Assembly (NCBI GenBank): GCA_964439215.1
Contig: CAYTNY010000049.1
Span: forward strand, 1 to 17,346
DNA: 17,346 nucleotides
Direction of reading: 5' to 3'
Origin: CAYTNY01 sp964439215
GTDB taxonomy: Bacteria; Oederibacteriota; PGYV01; CAYTNY01
Shown: piece after piece, positions 6,747 through 15,585 of the stretch
How positions within the stretch are numbered: position 1 is the first letter of the stretch
Layout: every line of letters begins with the position of its first letter
Program-made: the position numbers and the translations under genes
Notes under the pieces: generated by a model
Seen by the model: the letters and a program-made list of their open reading frames with translations, nothing else
Database searches by the model: none
Told to the model about the DNA's origin: nothing

Positions 6747-9146
6747 TCAATCCACTATCTGAGGTGTCAGGAATACAACCAGTTCAACCTTGTCCTTTGT
6801 CTTTTTTGAACCTCTGAAAAGCTCTCCCAAAAGCGGTATGTCGCCCAAAAGCGGAACCTTTTCTTCAACATCAACAATACGCTCGCTTATCAGCCCGCCG
6901 ATTACTATTGTTTCATTGTTTCTTGCGCTTACCTTTGTCTCGGCCGTCTGAACAGAGGTATCAGGCGGACCGCTTCCGCCGGAAGAACCCGCAAGCTTCT
7001 CAACGACCACAGTAACCTTCAGTTCTATTTCATTTTTCTTTGTCACTTTACACATAACCTGAAGTGAAATAGGCAGGCTTACCGCCACATAATCCCTGGT
7101 AACAACCGCTCCTGACGAAGTTGTCACAACCTGTTCGGTTTCATAGAACGTGCTTGATGAAGTCTGTATCTGCGCCGTTCTGTTTGATTCAACCGTTATT
7201 TTAGGGGCGGAAAGAAGTTTTGCCCGGCTTTCCCTTTCAAGCGCATTTATCGAAGCGTTTATATTAAAGCCGCTCTGAAGCATTCCTACATTTATTTCTC
7301 CGGCTCCCGATACGGGAAGAGGATTAAAATCACCTTTGATATAGGGCTGATCCCCCTGGGATTCCATACCCCATCTCACCCCGATATCATTGACATTGCT
7401 TACATTCACTTCATAAAGTTTTGCTTCTATCATAACCTGAGGCACTTTCACATCAAGTTCTTCCACGACTCTGGCAAACCTGTTGTGAGTCTGATTTGTC
7501 CCTGTAACAACAACACTGGAGGTCCTGTAATCAACCGACATTTTCGCGTCAGGATCAGACTCAACCAGAGCATTAAAAACATTCATTAACTGTGCGGTAT
7601 GACCTTCTTCGTCCCTGTCCCCGTCCACTGTCCAGAGTCTTATATGATTCAGTTTATAGACTTTTGTCTTTAAAAAACCTTCTCCAAGGTCCGGCAGATC
7701 CCCGTAAGAACTTCCTGCGCCCCCTGTATCTATCGTGGCGATTATTCCCATGACTTCTTCAACATCTTTATTGGTTCCGGATATCAAAAGCCTGTTGGCC
7801 CCCGCTGAAGTATCATTCTGGGTTTCGGCATTCAGAAGAACCCGTCTGGATATTTCCGAATCAACAAGAGACTTTAATGTATCGGCTTTCAGAAATCTGG
7901 GATAATAAAATCTGTTTATCTGGGGCCGCAGCTGTTTTTCCGCCCGAAGCTCCGCAGCGGAAGTTATTCTCACAACGTCATCCGTGACTTCATATGTCAG
8001 ATCACGGGGATTCAGTATGTTATTAAGCACCCAGCTTACCGGCTGATCCTCCTGTCTTATGGTAACATCATTTACCGCAAGCGCGGCAGGGCTCGCATAA
8101 AACTCAATTCCTGTCTGCGCCGCAATAAGCCGCATTACTCCGGACAGCCCTGCATCCTGGACATTTATGGATATTTTCTGCGTCAGATCCGCCTTTCTTT
8201 TCCGTGTTATTTTTTTATAGCTTTTATGCTCCACGTCCATTATTATCTGATTTTGATCCCGGAAGATCGAATAAGGCGAGTCTTCTTTAAGCATAACTTT
8301 TATATCAACGGTTTTACGCGATGAATTTTCATTAAGTTTGACTGTTTCAACCACGCCTTTATTTACCGCGGCGCCGTTTTTACCCCAGCTTGAAACCGCA
8401 TCAAGTATATTGACCGTAACCGTATTTTTTGTATCGTTTTTCTGTACTCTGTATTTTGCCGGGCCGTCCGTAGTTATTATTATTCTGGTCTTTTCATCAA
8501 CGTCTTTTGCAGCAATATCCAGAACTCTGTAAATAACCCCTCCGGGATCGCTGTAAGCGGGCCGGGACCGCACTGTGTCTGCGGCAGGCGCTTTTCTTTT
8601 ATCAGGCTCCCTGAAAACTTCAACAGTAATGACCTTTCCGTTATCGTATGCCTTCCAGCGGCTCTTTGATGTCAGGTCAATAACCACCCATGCCGTGGAG
8701 TCGTGAGGTGCGGATCTTATCCGTCTGACGCTCCCGTCGTTTACATTCTGCACGGCGGCATTTATTTTTGTTTTTTCGAGCTGCAGAAGTATTCTTGAAG
8801 GGGACGAGAGTTCGGTTTTTTTATATTTCACCTTTTCGGACACTGCAATTTTAATCACTACTTTCCCGGACATATCCGAAGCACTTATACTTTCAACTTT
8901 TGCCAGTGATTCTTTTTTTTCCGCGGGCCTGGATGCGGGCTTCGGAGTGGGTTTAACAACAGCCTCGGATCCGGCTGTTCCTTTAACTTCTCCCGAATCA
9001 ATCATCTCCCCGGTCTCCTGTTTCTGCACAGGAGCAACACCTATAAAATCATCCTGCCCGTTAGACTGGGCCGAAACCAAGGGCGTAAAAGCAAAAAGAA
9101 TAACCGCGGACAATACGGCGGTCAATACTTTTTCTTTTATTTTCAT
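6747..9146 (-). CDS. pilQ: type IV pilus secretin PilQ
   Basis: PilQ forms the multimeric outer-membrane channel through which the pilus leaves the cell. The 799-residue protein has a signal peptide (1-26, cleaving near VSA-Q), a Pro/Lys/Glu-rich stretch, two AMIN domains for peptidoglycan binding (about 85-178 and 205-305), an STN/N0 domain (323-398), two secretin N1-type repeats (406-475 and 490-568), and the secretin barrel (569-799) with the signature VPLLGDIPLLGELFR (764-778). Length is typical for PilQ. AGGAGG lies four bases before the ATG. It follows pilP after 15 bases and closes the pilMNOPQ set. No lipobox is present, so it may use a pilotin or insert unaided. Confidence 0.96.
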   Translation of the reverse strand: MKIKEKVLTAVLSAVILFAFTPLVSAQSNGQDDFIGVAPVQKQETGEMIDSGEVKGTAGSEAVVKPTPKPASRPAEKKESLAKVESISASDMSGKVVIKIAVSEKVKYKKTELSSPSRILLQLEKTKINAAVQNVNDGSVRRIRSAPHDSTAWVVIDLTSKSRWKAYDNGKVITVEVFREPDKRKAPAADTVRSRPAYSDPGGVIYRVLDIAAKDVDEKTRIIITTDGPAKYRVQKNDTKNTVTVNILDAVSSWGKNGAAVNKGVVETVKLNENSSRKTVDIKVMLKEDSPYSIFRDQNQIIMDVEHKSYKKITRKRKADLTQKISINVQDAGLSGVMRLIAAQTGIEFYASPAALAVNDVTIRQEDQPVSWVLNNILNPRDLTYEVTDDVVRITSAAELRAEKQLRPQINRFYYPRFLKADTLKSLVDSEISRRVLLNAETQNDTSAGANRLLISGTNKDVEEVMGIIATIDTGGAGSSYGDLPDLGEGFLKTKVYKLNHIRLWTVDGDRDEEGHTAQLMNVFNALVESDPDAKMSVDYRTSSVVVTGTNQTHNRFARVVEELDVKVPQVMIEAKLYEVNVSNVNDIGVRWGMESQGDQPYIKGDFNPLPVSGAGEINVGMLQSGFNINASINALERESRAKLLSAPKITVESNRTAQIQTSSSTFYETEQVVTTSSGAVVTRDYVAVSLPISLQVMCKVTKKNEIELKVTVVVEKLAGSSGGSGPPDTSVQTAETKVSARNNETIVIGGLISERIVDVEEKVPLLGDIPLLGELFRGSKKTKDKVELVVFLTPQIVD

Positions 9147-9161
9147 TTTGCCTCCTATTTT

Positions 9162-9608
9162 TTATTCCGGTCTTATATACTGCTGCTGAAATTCATCACT
9201 GAGCCGGAAAACTATTTCTTTGTCACCCTGTATCAATACAGCTTCATTGGCGTTTTTTATAAAACCCTTGATTCCTTCCACTTTTTTCTCATTTTCCCTG
9301 AAAAACTCCCCGTTTCTCAGAATATACCCGAATTTAACTCCGCTTTTTCCTATAAAAAGAGCTGTTTCAATATCCCGTCCGGATATAATACCTTCAAGTT
9401 TCAAAGAACCAATATCAACCTGCGAAGAAGACTGCAGCAAATCCCTTTCTATTTTGGGAGAAAACAGATCCCTGCCTCCTTTAAATTCATAAAAAGGCTT
9501 TATAACAAAAACATCTTCGTCTTCCGCAATAACAGGACTTATCAAAATAAACACCAATATTACTCCTATAATATTTATTATAAAACTTTTTTCGTGTTTT
9601 TTCAACAT
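9162..9608 (-). CDS. pilP: PilP-like pilus assembly protein
   Basis: A 148-residue exported protein: basic start, hydrophobic segment 8-28, probable cleavage after VIA-ED. The mature part has GRDLFSP (45-51) and LKLEGIISG (about 69-77), both recurrent in PilP/GspC-type proteins that link the PilNO dimer to the secretin's N0 domain. PilP of Proteobacteria is a lipoprotein; this one has no cysteine, so it is either anchored by its uncleaved signal or soluble in the periplasm. Position between pilO and pilQ supports the call more than sequence alone. GGGAG lies eight bases before the ATG. Confidence 0.8.
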   Translation of the reverse strand: MLKKHEKSFIINIIGVILVFILISPVIAEDEDVFVIKPFYEFKGGRDLFSPKIERDLLQSSSQVDIGSLKLEGIISGRDIETALFIGKSGVKFGYILRNGEFFRENEKKVEGIKGFIKNANEAVLIQGDKEIVFRLSDEFQQQYIRPE

Positions 9609-9623
9609 AAATTCATCTCCCGG

Positions 9624-10199
9624 CTATTCCTCCACTTTGTATATATTAACCAGTACTTCCGCGGAAATATTGTTTCCTGACATTTCCCGGCTGTTATTAA
9701 GCTTAAGTCTCAGTTCTTTTGCCGTTGCAAGCCTGTCCATATATCCCAGCCGTGTTATAAATCCCCCTATTGCATTATACCCCGCGCTGAACTTCAGCAG
9801 TATGGGCTGTTCTGTATATTCCGCTGTTTTTTTCTCTTTTCCGGGGACAAACTCTATAAGATTTATACCGGATTCAGACGCTACAACAGACAATGATTCT
9901 ATTATTTCCGATATCTGCGCATCCGCAGGCAGCCGTTTATTTATAAAATCAACTTTTCTGTTTATTAAAGCCGCCCGCCTTAAGAACACAGGGTACTGTG
10001 TAACCATATTTCTTGCTTCCCTGAGCTCCCTTTCTTTTGTTTTCAGTTCTTTTGATTTAGCGGCAATTTTTTTATTATTCGGCTCCAAAAGATATTTAAA
10101 ATACCCGAATCCCAAAAGACCGACAACAAGAACAACAACAGCTATCTGATTCTGCTGTTTCTGCGTCAGCTTTATGTTTTTCAGGTCTTTAATATCCAC
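9624..10199 (-). CDS. pilO: pilus inner-membrane protein PilO
   Basis: PilO pairs with PilN in the inner-membrane alignment complex. The 191 residues give a short cytoplasmic tail, one membrane helix (19-36), a periplasmic coiled coil (about 41-76), and a ferredoxin-like C-terminal domain (from about 90, ending in AEVLVNIYKVEE). Size and layout match the family. The start is GTG, sharing a base with the pilN stop (TAGTG), with GGAAGGTG upstream; this tight overlap implies coupled, near-stoichiometric synthesis with PilN. Confidence 0.9.
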   Translation of the reverse strand: MDIKDLKNIKLTQKQQNQIAVVVLVVGLLGFGYFKYLLEPNNKKIAAKSKELKTKERELREARNMVTQYPVFLRRAALINRKVDFINKRLPADAQISEIIESLSVVASESGINLIEFVPGKEKKTAEYTEQPILLKFSAGYNAIGGFITRLGYMDRLATAKELRLKLNNSREMSGNNISAEVLVNIYKVEE

Positions 10200-10765
10200 T
10201 ATTTTTCACCTTCCTGTATTGTATATAAAAAAGTGACCGTGAAATTTGTCCACACTCCTTCGTTTTCACTTACATCTTTTATTTCCACCATCTGTATTTC
10301 TTTAATTCTATCAGACTGTTCCAGCCGTCTTATGTATTCAGAAAGAATCAGTTTCGAAAAAACTTTTCCTTTCACACTGAGCCTGATGCCTTCCTGTGTT
10401 GTCCGCTCATGCATTATTTCTTCATACCACATATCATCAGGTGTTGCCTCTATCAGAAAATCCATTATTTTCGGCCATGTTGACTGTTTTTCAAGAAGTT
10501 TATCAAGTATTTTCTTTTTCTTTTCATAAATTTCTTCTTTTGCCTTAAACCGCCTGACTTCCTGTATCCTGTCCTTGAGGGCCGCTGATTCCGCATCTAT
10601 TTTTTTTATTGCTCTGTTCAGTTTGGCGATTTCATTCATCTGTTTCCATACCACTCCAAGCATGACCCCCGCAATTATTACAGCCACCCCGATGCCCGCC
10701 ATTATATATATCTGCATTTGTTTGGCTTTTTTTAATTTCGCGGGGATAAGATTTATTTCTATCAT
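10199..10765 (-). CDS. pilN: pilus inner-membrane protein PilN
   Basis: The protein opens with MIEINLIPAK, carrying the INLLP-type motif by which the PilN tail docks in the groove of PilM. One membrane helix (about 18-40), a coiled coil (about 44-95) and a periplasmic ferredoxin-like domain (to residue 188) follow. The ATG overlaps the pilM stop in the classical ATGA arrangement and the stop overlaps the pilO start, so pilM, pilN and pilO are translated as a coupled set. Confidence 0.93.
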   Translation of the reverse strand: MIEINLIPAKLKKAKQMQIYIMAGIGVAVIIAGVMLGVVWKQMNEIAKLNRAIKKIDAESAALKDRIQEVRRFKAKEEIYEKKKKILDKLLEKQSTWPKIMDFLIEATPDDMWYEEIMHERTTQEGIRLSVKGKVFSKLILSEYIRRLEQSDRIKEIQMVEIKDVSENEGVWTNFTVTFLYTIQEGEK

Positions 10766-11892
10766 TTCCCGCCCCCTGCCGCTCTCAAAGCAAGTCCAAG
10801 CGCGACATTAAAATGAACGGCATTCGCTCTCAAATAATCAAAATCAAAGTTTTTGGCGCTTATATTTATATTTTTAAACGGATAATTTATCTCAACAGGC
10901 ACCCCGAGGCGCTCCGACAGGAACCTGTCAATATTTTTTATTTTGGAACTCCCCCCGCTCAAAAGTATTTTCTGCACGGGCTTTCTTTTTACCGTTCCCT
11001 CATAATAATCAAAAGAACGCCTTATGTCATTGAGCATTTTATTAAGCGCGGGCGTGATCGCCTCAAGGATTTTTGACGCTTTATCGTCTTCTTCCGACGG
11101 CATTGTACTTAAAAGCAGTTCATCGCTTTCAACCGTTATGACCGCATGCTGTTTTTTCATTTCCTCAGCCTGTGAATAACCTATGCCGAACTCCCTTTGT
11201 ATTTCTTTCGTAAAATTGTTTCCTCCGATATTAACATCCCTGGTAAGATGAGGGACGTTTTTTTCCGCGATCGTTATAGATGTGATTTTTGCGCCCATAT
11301 TTATAAGCGCCACTGTATCCATCCCTCCCCCGCCTTCTTCCTCGCCCTCTATGTTCATCCCGTGGGCATTGCACAGAGCAAATGCATCCACATCTATTGC
11401 CTGAGGCGTAAGTCCGCTGTCTTTAAGCATCTGCAGGTGCTGGTCCATTGTTTCATTCTTCACCGCGACAATAAGCACTTCAAGTTTTTTCTGGCCGTCT
11501 TCCTCTATTTCGTCAAGCACTTCATAATCAAATACAACCTGTTCCATGCTCAGCGGTATATACTGCTCCGCGTCATACGGTATCATGTTTTTCAGTTCAT
11601 CTTCCGTCATATAAGGAACTTTTATATATCTTATTATTGCGGCATCCCCGGGAATCGCACTGACAGCTTTTTTTGCGGCCACACTTTTGTTTTTAAGAAT
11701 CTTTTTAACAGCGCTCACATACAGTTTATGCCTGGCGTCGGAATCAAGATCATCGGTTGAATCCGAAGATACACTTACAATTTCAGCGCCTATTAATTCA
11801 TAACCGTCTTTTAATTTTTTTAGTCTTATGGCTTTAACAGAAGAACTTCCTATATCAAGCCCCGCAACAACCTGAGAAAACAGCTCTGCCAT
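10762..11892 (-). CDS. pilM: actin-like pilus ATPase PilM
   Basis: PilM is the cytoplasmic, actin-fold component that binds the PilN tail. The phosphate-1 motif is GLDIGSSSVKAIRL (11-24); then come IPGDAAIIRYIKVPYMTEDEL, DAEQYIPL, the second phosphate loop ALINMGAKITSITI, and the C-terminal ILLSGGSSKIKNI adenosine motif. I place the start at ATG 11890-11892 (376 residues) and not at the GTG two codons earlier, because GGGAG lies five bases before the ATG. It begins 14 bases after pilD ends and overlaps pilN by four. Confidence 0.95.
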   Translation of the reverse strand: MAELFSQVVAGLDIGSSSVKAIRLKKLKDGYELIGAEIVSVSSDSTDDLDSDARHKLYVSAVKKILKNKSVAAKKAVSAIPGDAAIIRYIKVPYMTEDELKNMIPYDAEQYIPLSMEQVVFDYEVLDEIEEDGQKKLEVLIVAVKNETMDQHLQMLKDSGLTPQAIDVDAFALCNAHGMNIEGEEEGGGGMDTVALINMGAKITSITIAEKNVPHLTRDVNIGGNNFTKEIQREFGIGYSQAEEMKKQHAVITVESDELLLSTMPSEEDDKASKILEAITPALNKMLNDIRRSFDYYEGTVKRKPVQKILLSGGSSKIKNIDRFLSERLGVPVEINYPFKNINISAKNFDFDYLRANAVHFNVALGLALRAAGGGK

Positions 11893-11906
11893 AACCACTC
11901 CCTTTG

Positions 11907-12632
11907 CTAGTTTATTAAAATCTGCACCACAAATGCCGCTGAAATATAAGGCACAAAAGCCATTTCATCCTTTCGCTTTGACTTTTTCATAAGCACAAGC
12001 AGCAGAGCCGCTGCTCCGCCTATCATAAAAGAATAAAATATAATTTCCAATATACCCGCAAAACCAACAGCAAAACCAAGTATTGTTATAAGTTTTATGT
12101 CACCTTCGCCTATTTTGCCGTTGCTGAAAAAACTTAAAAAATAAAATATCATGCCTCCGGCAATGCCGCCTGCCGCACCTTCAAAAAAATTAATATTATT
12201 CAATTCACCCATATTTGCGGCCAGAACTGTAAAGAACATAAAAACAAGTACATTATCAGGCACTATTTTACTGTCTATATCTATGAAAGCGAATATTATC
12301 AAATATCCTACTATCATTATATTAAAAAAATAGTTTTTTTCAAGTCCAAACTTAAGAAAAATCAAAACAAATAGTATACCCGTTAAAAACTCTACTATAG
12401 GGTATCTTATTGATATATGCTTTTTACAGGCTCTGCAGCTTCCTTTTAAAACCAAATAACTTAAAACCGGTATATTATCATACCATTTTATGGGTTTTCC
12501 GCAGGCAGGACAAAAAGAACCCGGAAAAACCACGGATCTTGAAACCTGCACCCTGTAAATACATACATTAAAAAAACTGCCTATTAATGTCCCAAAAAAA
12601 AATAAAAACAATGATATTCCGTAGATTTCCAT
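11907..12632 (-). CDS. pilD: prepilin peptidase / N-methyltransferase PilD
   Basis: This enzyme cleaves the prepilin leader and methylates the new N-terminal phenylalanine. The 241-residue polytopic protein begins with GTLIGSFFNVCIYR and has the cytoplasmic CxxC pairs CPAC (41-44) and CRAC (66-69) of the methylase-type domain. The aspartyl protease residues lie in FIDIDSKIVPD (D118/D120 region) and GEGD (175-178), the GxGD motif. About seven to eight membrane helices are apparent. Gene length is slightly below the E. coli/Pseudomonas enzymes. GAGGG lies four bases before the ATG, directly after the T/A-tract of the pilin terminator, leaving no room for a separate promoter. Confidence 0.95.
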   Translation of the reverse strand: MEIYGISLFLFFFGTLIGSFFNVCIYRVQVSRSVVFPGSFCPACGKPIKWYDNIPVLSYLVLKGSCRACKKHISIRYPIVEFLTGILFVLIFLKFGLEKNYFFNIMIVGYLIIFAFIDIDSKIVPDNVLVFMFFTVLAANMGELNNINFFEGAAGGIAGGMIFYFLSFFSNGKIGEGDIKLITILGFAVGFAGILEIIFYSFMIGGAAALLLVLMKKSKRKDEMAFVPYISAAFVVQILIN

Positions 12633-12649
12633 TTAACCCTCTTTTTTTT

Positions 12650-12685
12650 AAAAAAAAAGCCGCGCACATATTATATGCGCGCGGC
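12650..12685 (-). terminator. intrinsic terminator after the pilin gene
   Basis: GCCGCGCACATA (12659-12670) pairs with TATGCGCGCGGC (12674-12685) with one mismatch and a three-base loop; on the minus strand nine T follow. It sits between the pilin stop (21 bases upstream) and the pilD start. Six T on the opposite side make it partly bidirectional. It should make the pilin message abundant and reduce transcription into pilD-pilQ. Confidence 0.85.
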
Positions 12686-12705
12686 TTTTTTAAACTAACA
12701 GACTA

Positions 12706-13155
12706 TTACTGATAACCGTACATAGAGTAAAAATCTCCTCTGGTGTCCAGCTGTGAATTATTTACCCAGACATAACCTGTTCTACGGTTATATCTCCATC
12801 CATCTTCGTCTACCGGAATTGTAGGCGGATCGTCAGTATCGTATTCAACTGAATTATTATCTCCGTCCAACTCATGTTCGGCGTGCGGCGCTGTTACTTT
12901 TACTGCCGGCAGTTTATCCATATATTTAGTAAACTCACCGGTAAGTTCTTCCGGCCATTTACCTACTCTATCACCATAATAAATTGAGATAGCAGATTTA
13001 ATGGCGCCGATGTTTCCTTTTGTCGCACCTTCTCTTGCTTTTTCAAGCATGTCCGCAAATTTCGGTATAGCTACAGCAGACAGAATACCGATAATCGCAA
13101 CAACGATCATCAGCTCGATCAGAGTAAAACCTCTTTCTTTTTTGAAGATTTTCAT
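12706..13155 (-). CDS. type IV major pilin (prepilin)
   Basis: A 149-residue prepilin. The leader MKIFKKERG is cleaved before F10 (RG|FTLIELMIVVAIIGILSAVAIP), leaving a 140-residue mature pilin with the conserved Glu at mature position 5 (E14). The hydrophobic helix that packs the pilus core spans 10-35. The globular part has no cysteine, so no disulfide-bonded D-region as in Neisseria or Pseudomonas pilins; instead it has an acidic loop (DGDNNSVEYDTDDPP) and a Tyr/Trp-rich end, recalling calcium-binding GspG pseudopilins. GGAGGTG lies five bases before the ATG, a strong site fitting high expression. It is the only pilin in the window and has its own promoter and terminator. Confidence 0.95.
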   Translation of the reverse strand: MKIFKKERGFTLIELMIVVAIIGILSAVAIPKFADMLEKAREGATKGNIGAIKSAISIYYGDRVGKWPEELTGEFTKYMDKLPAVKVTAPHAEHELDGDNNSVEYDTDDPPTIPVDEDGWRYNRRTGYVWVNNSQLDTRGDFYSMYGYQ

Positions 13156-13195
13156 ACTTTCACCTCCTTCTGATTTAGTTTCATCTTCTGATTAA

Positions 13196-13224
13196 AATAT
13201 ACATTATTTTAATATTTTTGTCAA
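13196..13224 (-). promoter_or_regulatory. sigma70-type promoter of the pilin gene
   Basis: On the minus strand TTGACA (plus coordinates 13219-13224, perfect) is followed after 17 bases by TATATT (13196-13201, five of six). Transcription would start near 13189, giving a leader of about 34 bases with the strong GGAGGTG. The promoter sits in the 95-base gap between pilC and the pilin gene, which has no terminator, so pilTC transcripts may also run into the pilin. Confidence 0.85.
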
Positions 13225-13250
13225 GTTTCTTATGCTTTTTTTTGTTGTTT

Positions 13251-14450
13251 TCAGCCTACCATAGAACTCATTGAGAACATCGGTATAAACATAGCAAGCA
13301 TAAACCAGCCGATAAAAACACCCAAAAGCGCCATAATAACAGGTTCTATCATTGACATGAGCCCTTCAACCGCAGTATCCACTTCTTCATCATAAAAATC
13401 AGACATTTTCAGAAGCATATCATCCATTGCGCCTGTTTCCTCGCCTACGGATACCATCTGCACAACCATTGAAGGAAACAGTTTTGTTTCTTTCAGCGGC
13501 TCCGACAGACTCTGTCCCTCTCTCACTCCCGCTCTCGTATCCAAAAGCGCTTTTTCAATAACTTTATTTCCGGAAGACCTGGCAACAGTTTCAAGAGCAT
13601 CCAGTATCTGCACCCCTGATTTCATAAGAGTGCCAAGAGTCCTGGCAAACCTCGCAACTGTTGATTTTTTCTGTATATCCCCGAAAATAGGGGTTTTAAG
13701 GATCATATCATCTATAAAATATCCGCCTTTTTCGGTTCGTTTGGCAATAGTAAATGAAAAAACAGCCGCACCTATAAAAAGAAGCTGATAAACCGCATAT
13801 TTCTGCTCAAACTCAGAAACAATAAGAAGAGATTTTGTGAGCGCCGGAAGCTCTCCTCCAAAACTTTCAAACATCACGGCAAATGACGGTACAACTTTTA
13901 CCATCATTATTATTATAACAACAAGCGCGATAATAAGAATTGTGATCGGATATGTCATTGCCCCTTTTATCTTTTTTTTCAGCCCCTCTGCTTTTTCAAG
14001 AAATCCCGACAGCCTGTCTAAAATTGCGTCAAGCGCGCCGGAGAGTTCGCCGGCTTTTATCATATTTACATACAGATTGTCAAATACTCCCGGGAATTTC
14101 GCCATTGCATCAGAAAGATTGGCGCCGCTTCCTATATCATCCCGGACTTTCCCGAGAACATCTTTAAACACTTTGTCCTCCTGCTGCTCAACAAGTATGT
14201 TAAGCGCCTGAAGAACCGGAAGCCCTGCCCCTATCATCGTGGAAAACTGGCGTGAAAATATGGACAGAAGTTCAGTTGATACTTTCGGCCCGGTTTTAAA
14301 TATGGCCGCCAGCCCGCCCTGTTTGGTAACAGATACAACAGTAAGTTTCTGCGCTTTAAGTTTTGACTTGAGAAGCTCTTCATTGTCAACATCAATCTGT
14401 CCGTCTATTACCCTGCCGTCGGCTGTTTTGGCTTTATATGAAAAAAGCAT
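13251..14450 (-). CDS. pilC: pilus inner-membrane platform protein PilC
   Basis: PilC (GspF/PulF family) is the inner-membrane platform on which the PilB and PilT motors act. The 399 residues contain an N-terminal segment (MLFSYKAKTADGRVIDGQ), two tandem T2SSF domains (about 66-188 and 268-390) with repeated motifs such as RQFSTMIGAGLPVLQAL and RTLGTLMKSGVQILDAL, and three main membrane helices (about 168-188, 221-237, 370-390). Length is typical. AGAGG lies nine bases before the ATG; the gene follows pilT after 17 bases, so both are co-transcribed. Confidence 0.95.
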   Translation of the reverse strand: MLFSYKAKTADGRVIDGQIDVDNEELLKSKLKAQKLTVVSVTKQGGLAAIFKTGPKVSTELLSIFSRQFSTMIGAGLPVLQALNILVEQQEDKVFKDVLGKVRDDIGSGANLSDAMAKFPGVFDNLYVNMIKAGELSGALDAILDRLSGFLEKAEGLKKKIKGAMTYPITILIIALVVIIIMMVKVVPSFAVMFESFGGELPALTKSLLIVSEFEQKYAVYQLLFIGAAVFSFTIAKRTEKGGYFIDDMILKTPIFGDIQKKSTVARFARTLGTLMKSGVQILDALETVARSSGNKVIEKALLDTRAGVREGQSLSEPLKETKLFPSMVVQMVSVGEETGAMDDMLLKMSDFYDEEVDTAVEGLMSMIEPVIMALLGVFIGWFMLAMFIPMFSMSSMVG

Positions 14451-14467
14451 TTAAACAAACCTCTTTC

Positions 14468-15538
14468 TCAGAACCCACCGCCTGCGGAAACTATCCTCTG
14501 CAGATCCTTGGGATCCATTGTTCTCGCGAAAATCTCATTGTGCGATACAAGCTGTTTTTTATAAAGCTCCGCAAGAGCCTGATTCATTGTTCTCATTCCG
14601 TATTCCTGGCCCGTCTGCATAATTGAATATATCTGGTGTGTTTTCTCTTCCCTTATCAGATTTTTAACCGCTGCATTTGACAGCAGGATCTCGGCCGCCA
14701 TCGCTCTTCCCGTGGAATAGGCTTTCGGCAGAAGCTGCTGGCATACAACCGCCTGAAGCACAAATGATATCTGCGCGCGGACCTGCTGCTGCTGATGAGA
14801 AGGAAAAACGTCTATTATTCTGTTTATCGCCTGGACCGCATCCGGAGTATGGAGGGTTCCGTAAACCATATGTCCTGTTTCCGCAATAGTAAGAGCGGCC
14901 TCTATTGTTTCAAGATCCCTCATCTCTCCGACAAGTATTATATCCGGATCCTGCCTGAGAACAAATTTCAAAGCTCCCGCAAATGTATTCGTATCCGTTC
15001 CCACTTCCCTCTGGTTTACTATACAGTTCTTATGCGTATGAATGTATTCAATAGGATCTTCTATTGTTATTATGTGTCCGGCTTTATGCTCGTTTATCCA
15101 GTTTATTATGGACGCGAGCGTTGTTGATTTTCCCGAACCCGTAGGTCCCGTGCAAAGCACCAGGCCCTTGGGAAGTTTTGCTATTTCCTGAACAACAGGC
15201 GGCAGCCCCAGCTCCTCAAAACTCAGTATATGCATCGGAATCGTTCTAAGCGCGGCCGCAACCGCGCCTCTTTGTTTATAGACATTCATCCTCACACGCC
15301 CGATCCCTTCAACACCGAAAGATATGTCAAGTTCACTTTCTCTTTCAAAAGACTCTTTCTGTTCGTCGGTAAGTATACTGTATATTATCTGCTGGCAGTC
15401 ATCAGGCCTTAGTTTTTCAAATTCCGTGGCTGCCATATCACCGTCTATACGCAGCATAGGCGGGGCGCCTACAGTAATGTGCAGATCAGAAGCTCCTTTT
15501 TCAAACATAACTCTTAACAATGTGTCAATGTTTACCAT
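14468..15538 (-). CDS. pilT: pilus retraction ATPase PilT
   Basis: PilT is the hexameric ATPase that drives pilus retraction. Numbered from ATG 15536-15538 (356 residues): Walker A GPTGSGKST (131-139), Asp-box/Walker B DPDIILVGEMRD (197-208), His box GHMVYGTLH (222-230), and AVKNLIRE (290-297), the counterpart of the AIRNLIRE motif that separates PilT from PilB. I chose this ATG over an in-frame GTG at 15578-15580 because GGAGG lies five bases before the ATG, PilT homologues begin near this point, and the GTG falls at the predicted transcription start. Its 5' leader holds two small inverted repeats. Confidence 0.96.
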   Translation of the reverse strand: MVNIDTLLRVMFEKGASDLHITVGAPPMLRIDGDMAATEFEKLRPDDCQQIIYSILTDEQKESFERESELDISFGVEGIGRVRMNVYKQRGAVAAALRTIPMHILSFEELGLPPVVQEIAKLPKGLVLCTGPTGSGKSTTLASIINWINEHKAGHIITIEDPIEYIHTHKNCIVNQREVGTDTNTFAGALKFVLRQDPDIILVGEMRDLETIEAALTIAETGHMVYGTLHTPDAVQAINRIIDVFPSHQQQQVRAQISFVLQAVVCQQLLPKAYSTGRAMAAEILLSNAAVKNLIREEKTHQIYSIMQTGQEYGMRTMNQALAELYKKQLVSHNEIFARTMDPKDLQRIVSAGGGF

Positions 15539-15564
15539 ACCAACCTCCGTCAAAGTTTGTCTTT

Positions 15565-15578
15565 GGAGCACCTGCTCC
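15565..15578 (-). promoter_or_regulatory. dyad in the pilT leader
   Basis: GGAGCA and TGCTCC form an imperfectly central 14-base dyad located just downstream of the pilT -10 box. It is followed on the transcript by a second small inverted repeat (CAAAG, five bases, CTTTG) directly before the Shine-Dalgarno. These could be a repressor site overlapping the start or 5'-leader hairpins; the sequence does not decide which. Confidence 0.4.
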
Positions 15579-15585
15579 ACAAATA

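Noticed and set aside
15539..15580. Fourteen-codon N-terminal extension of PilT from a GTG
   Set aside because: The GTG coincides with the predicted transcription start and includes the dyad; the internal ATG has a well-placed GGAGG and matches the usual PilT N-terminus.
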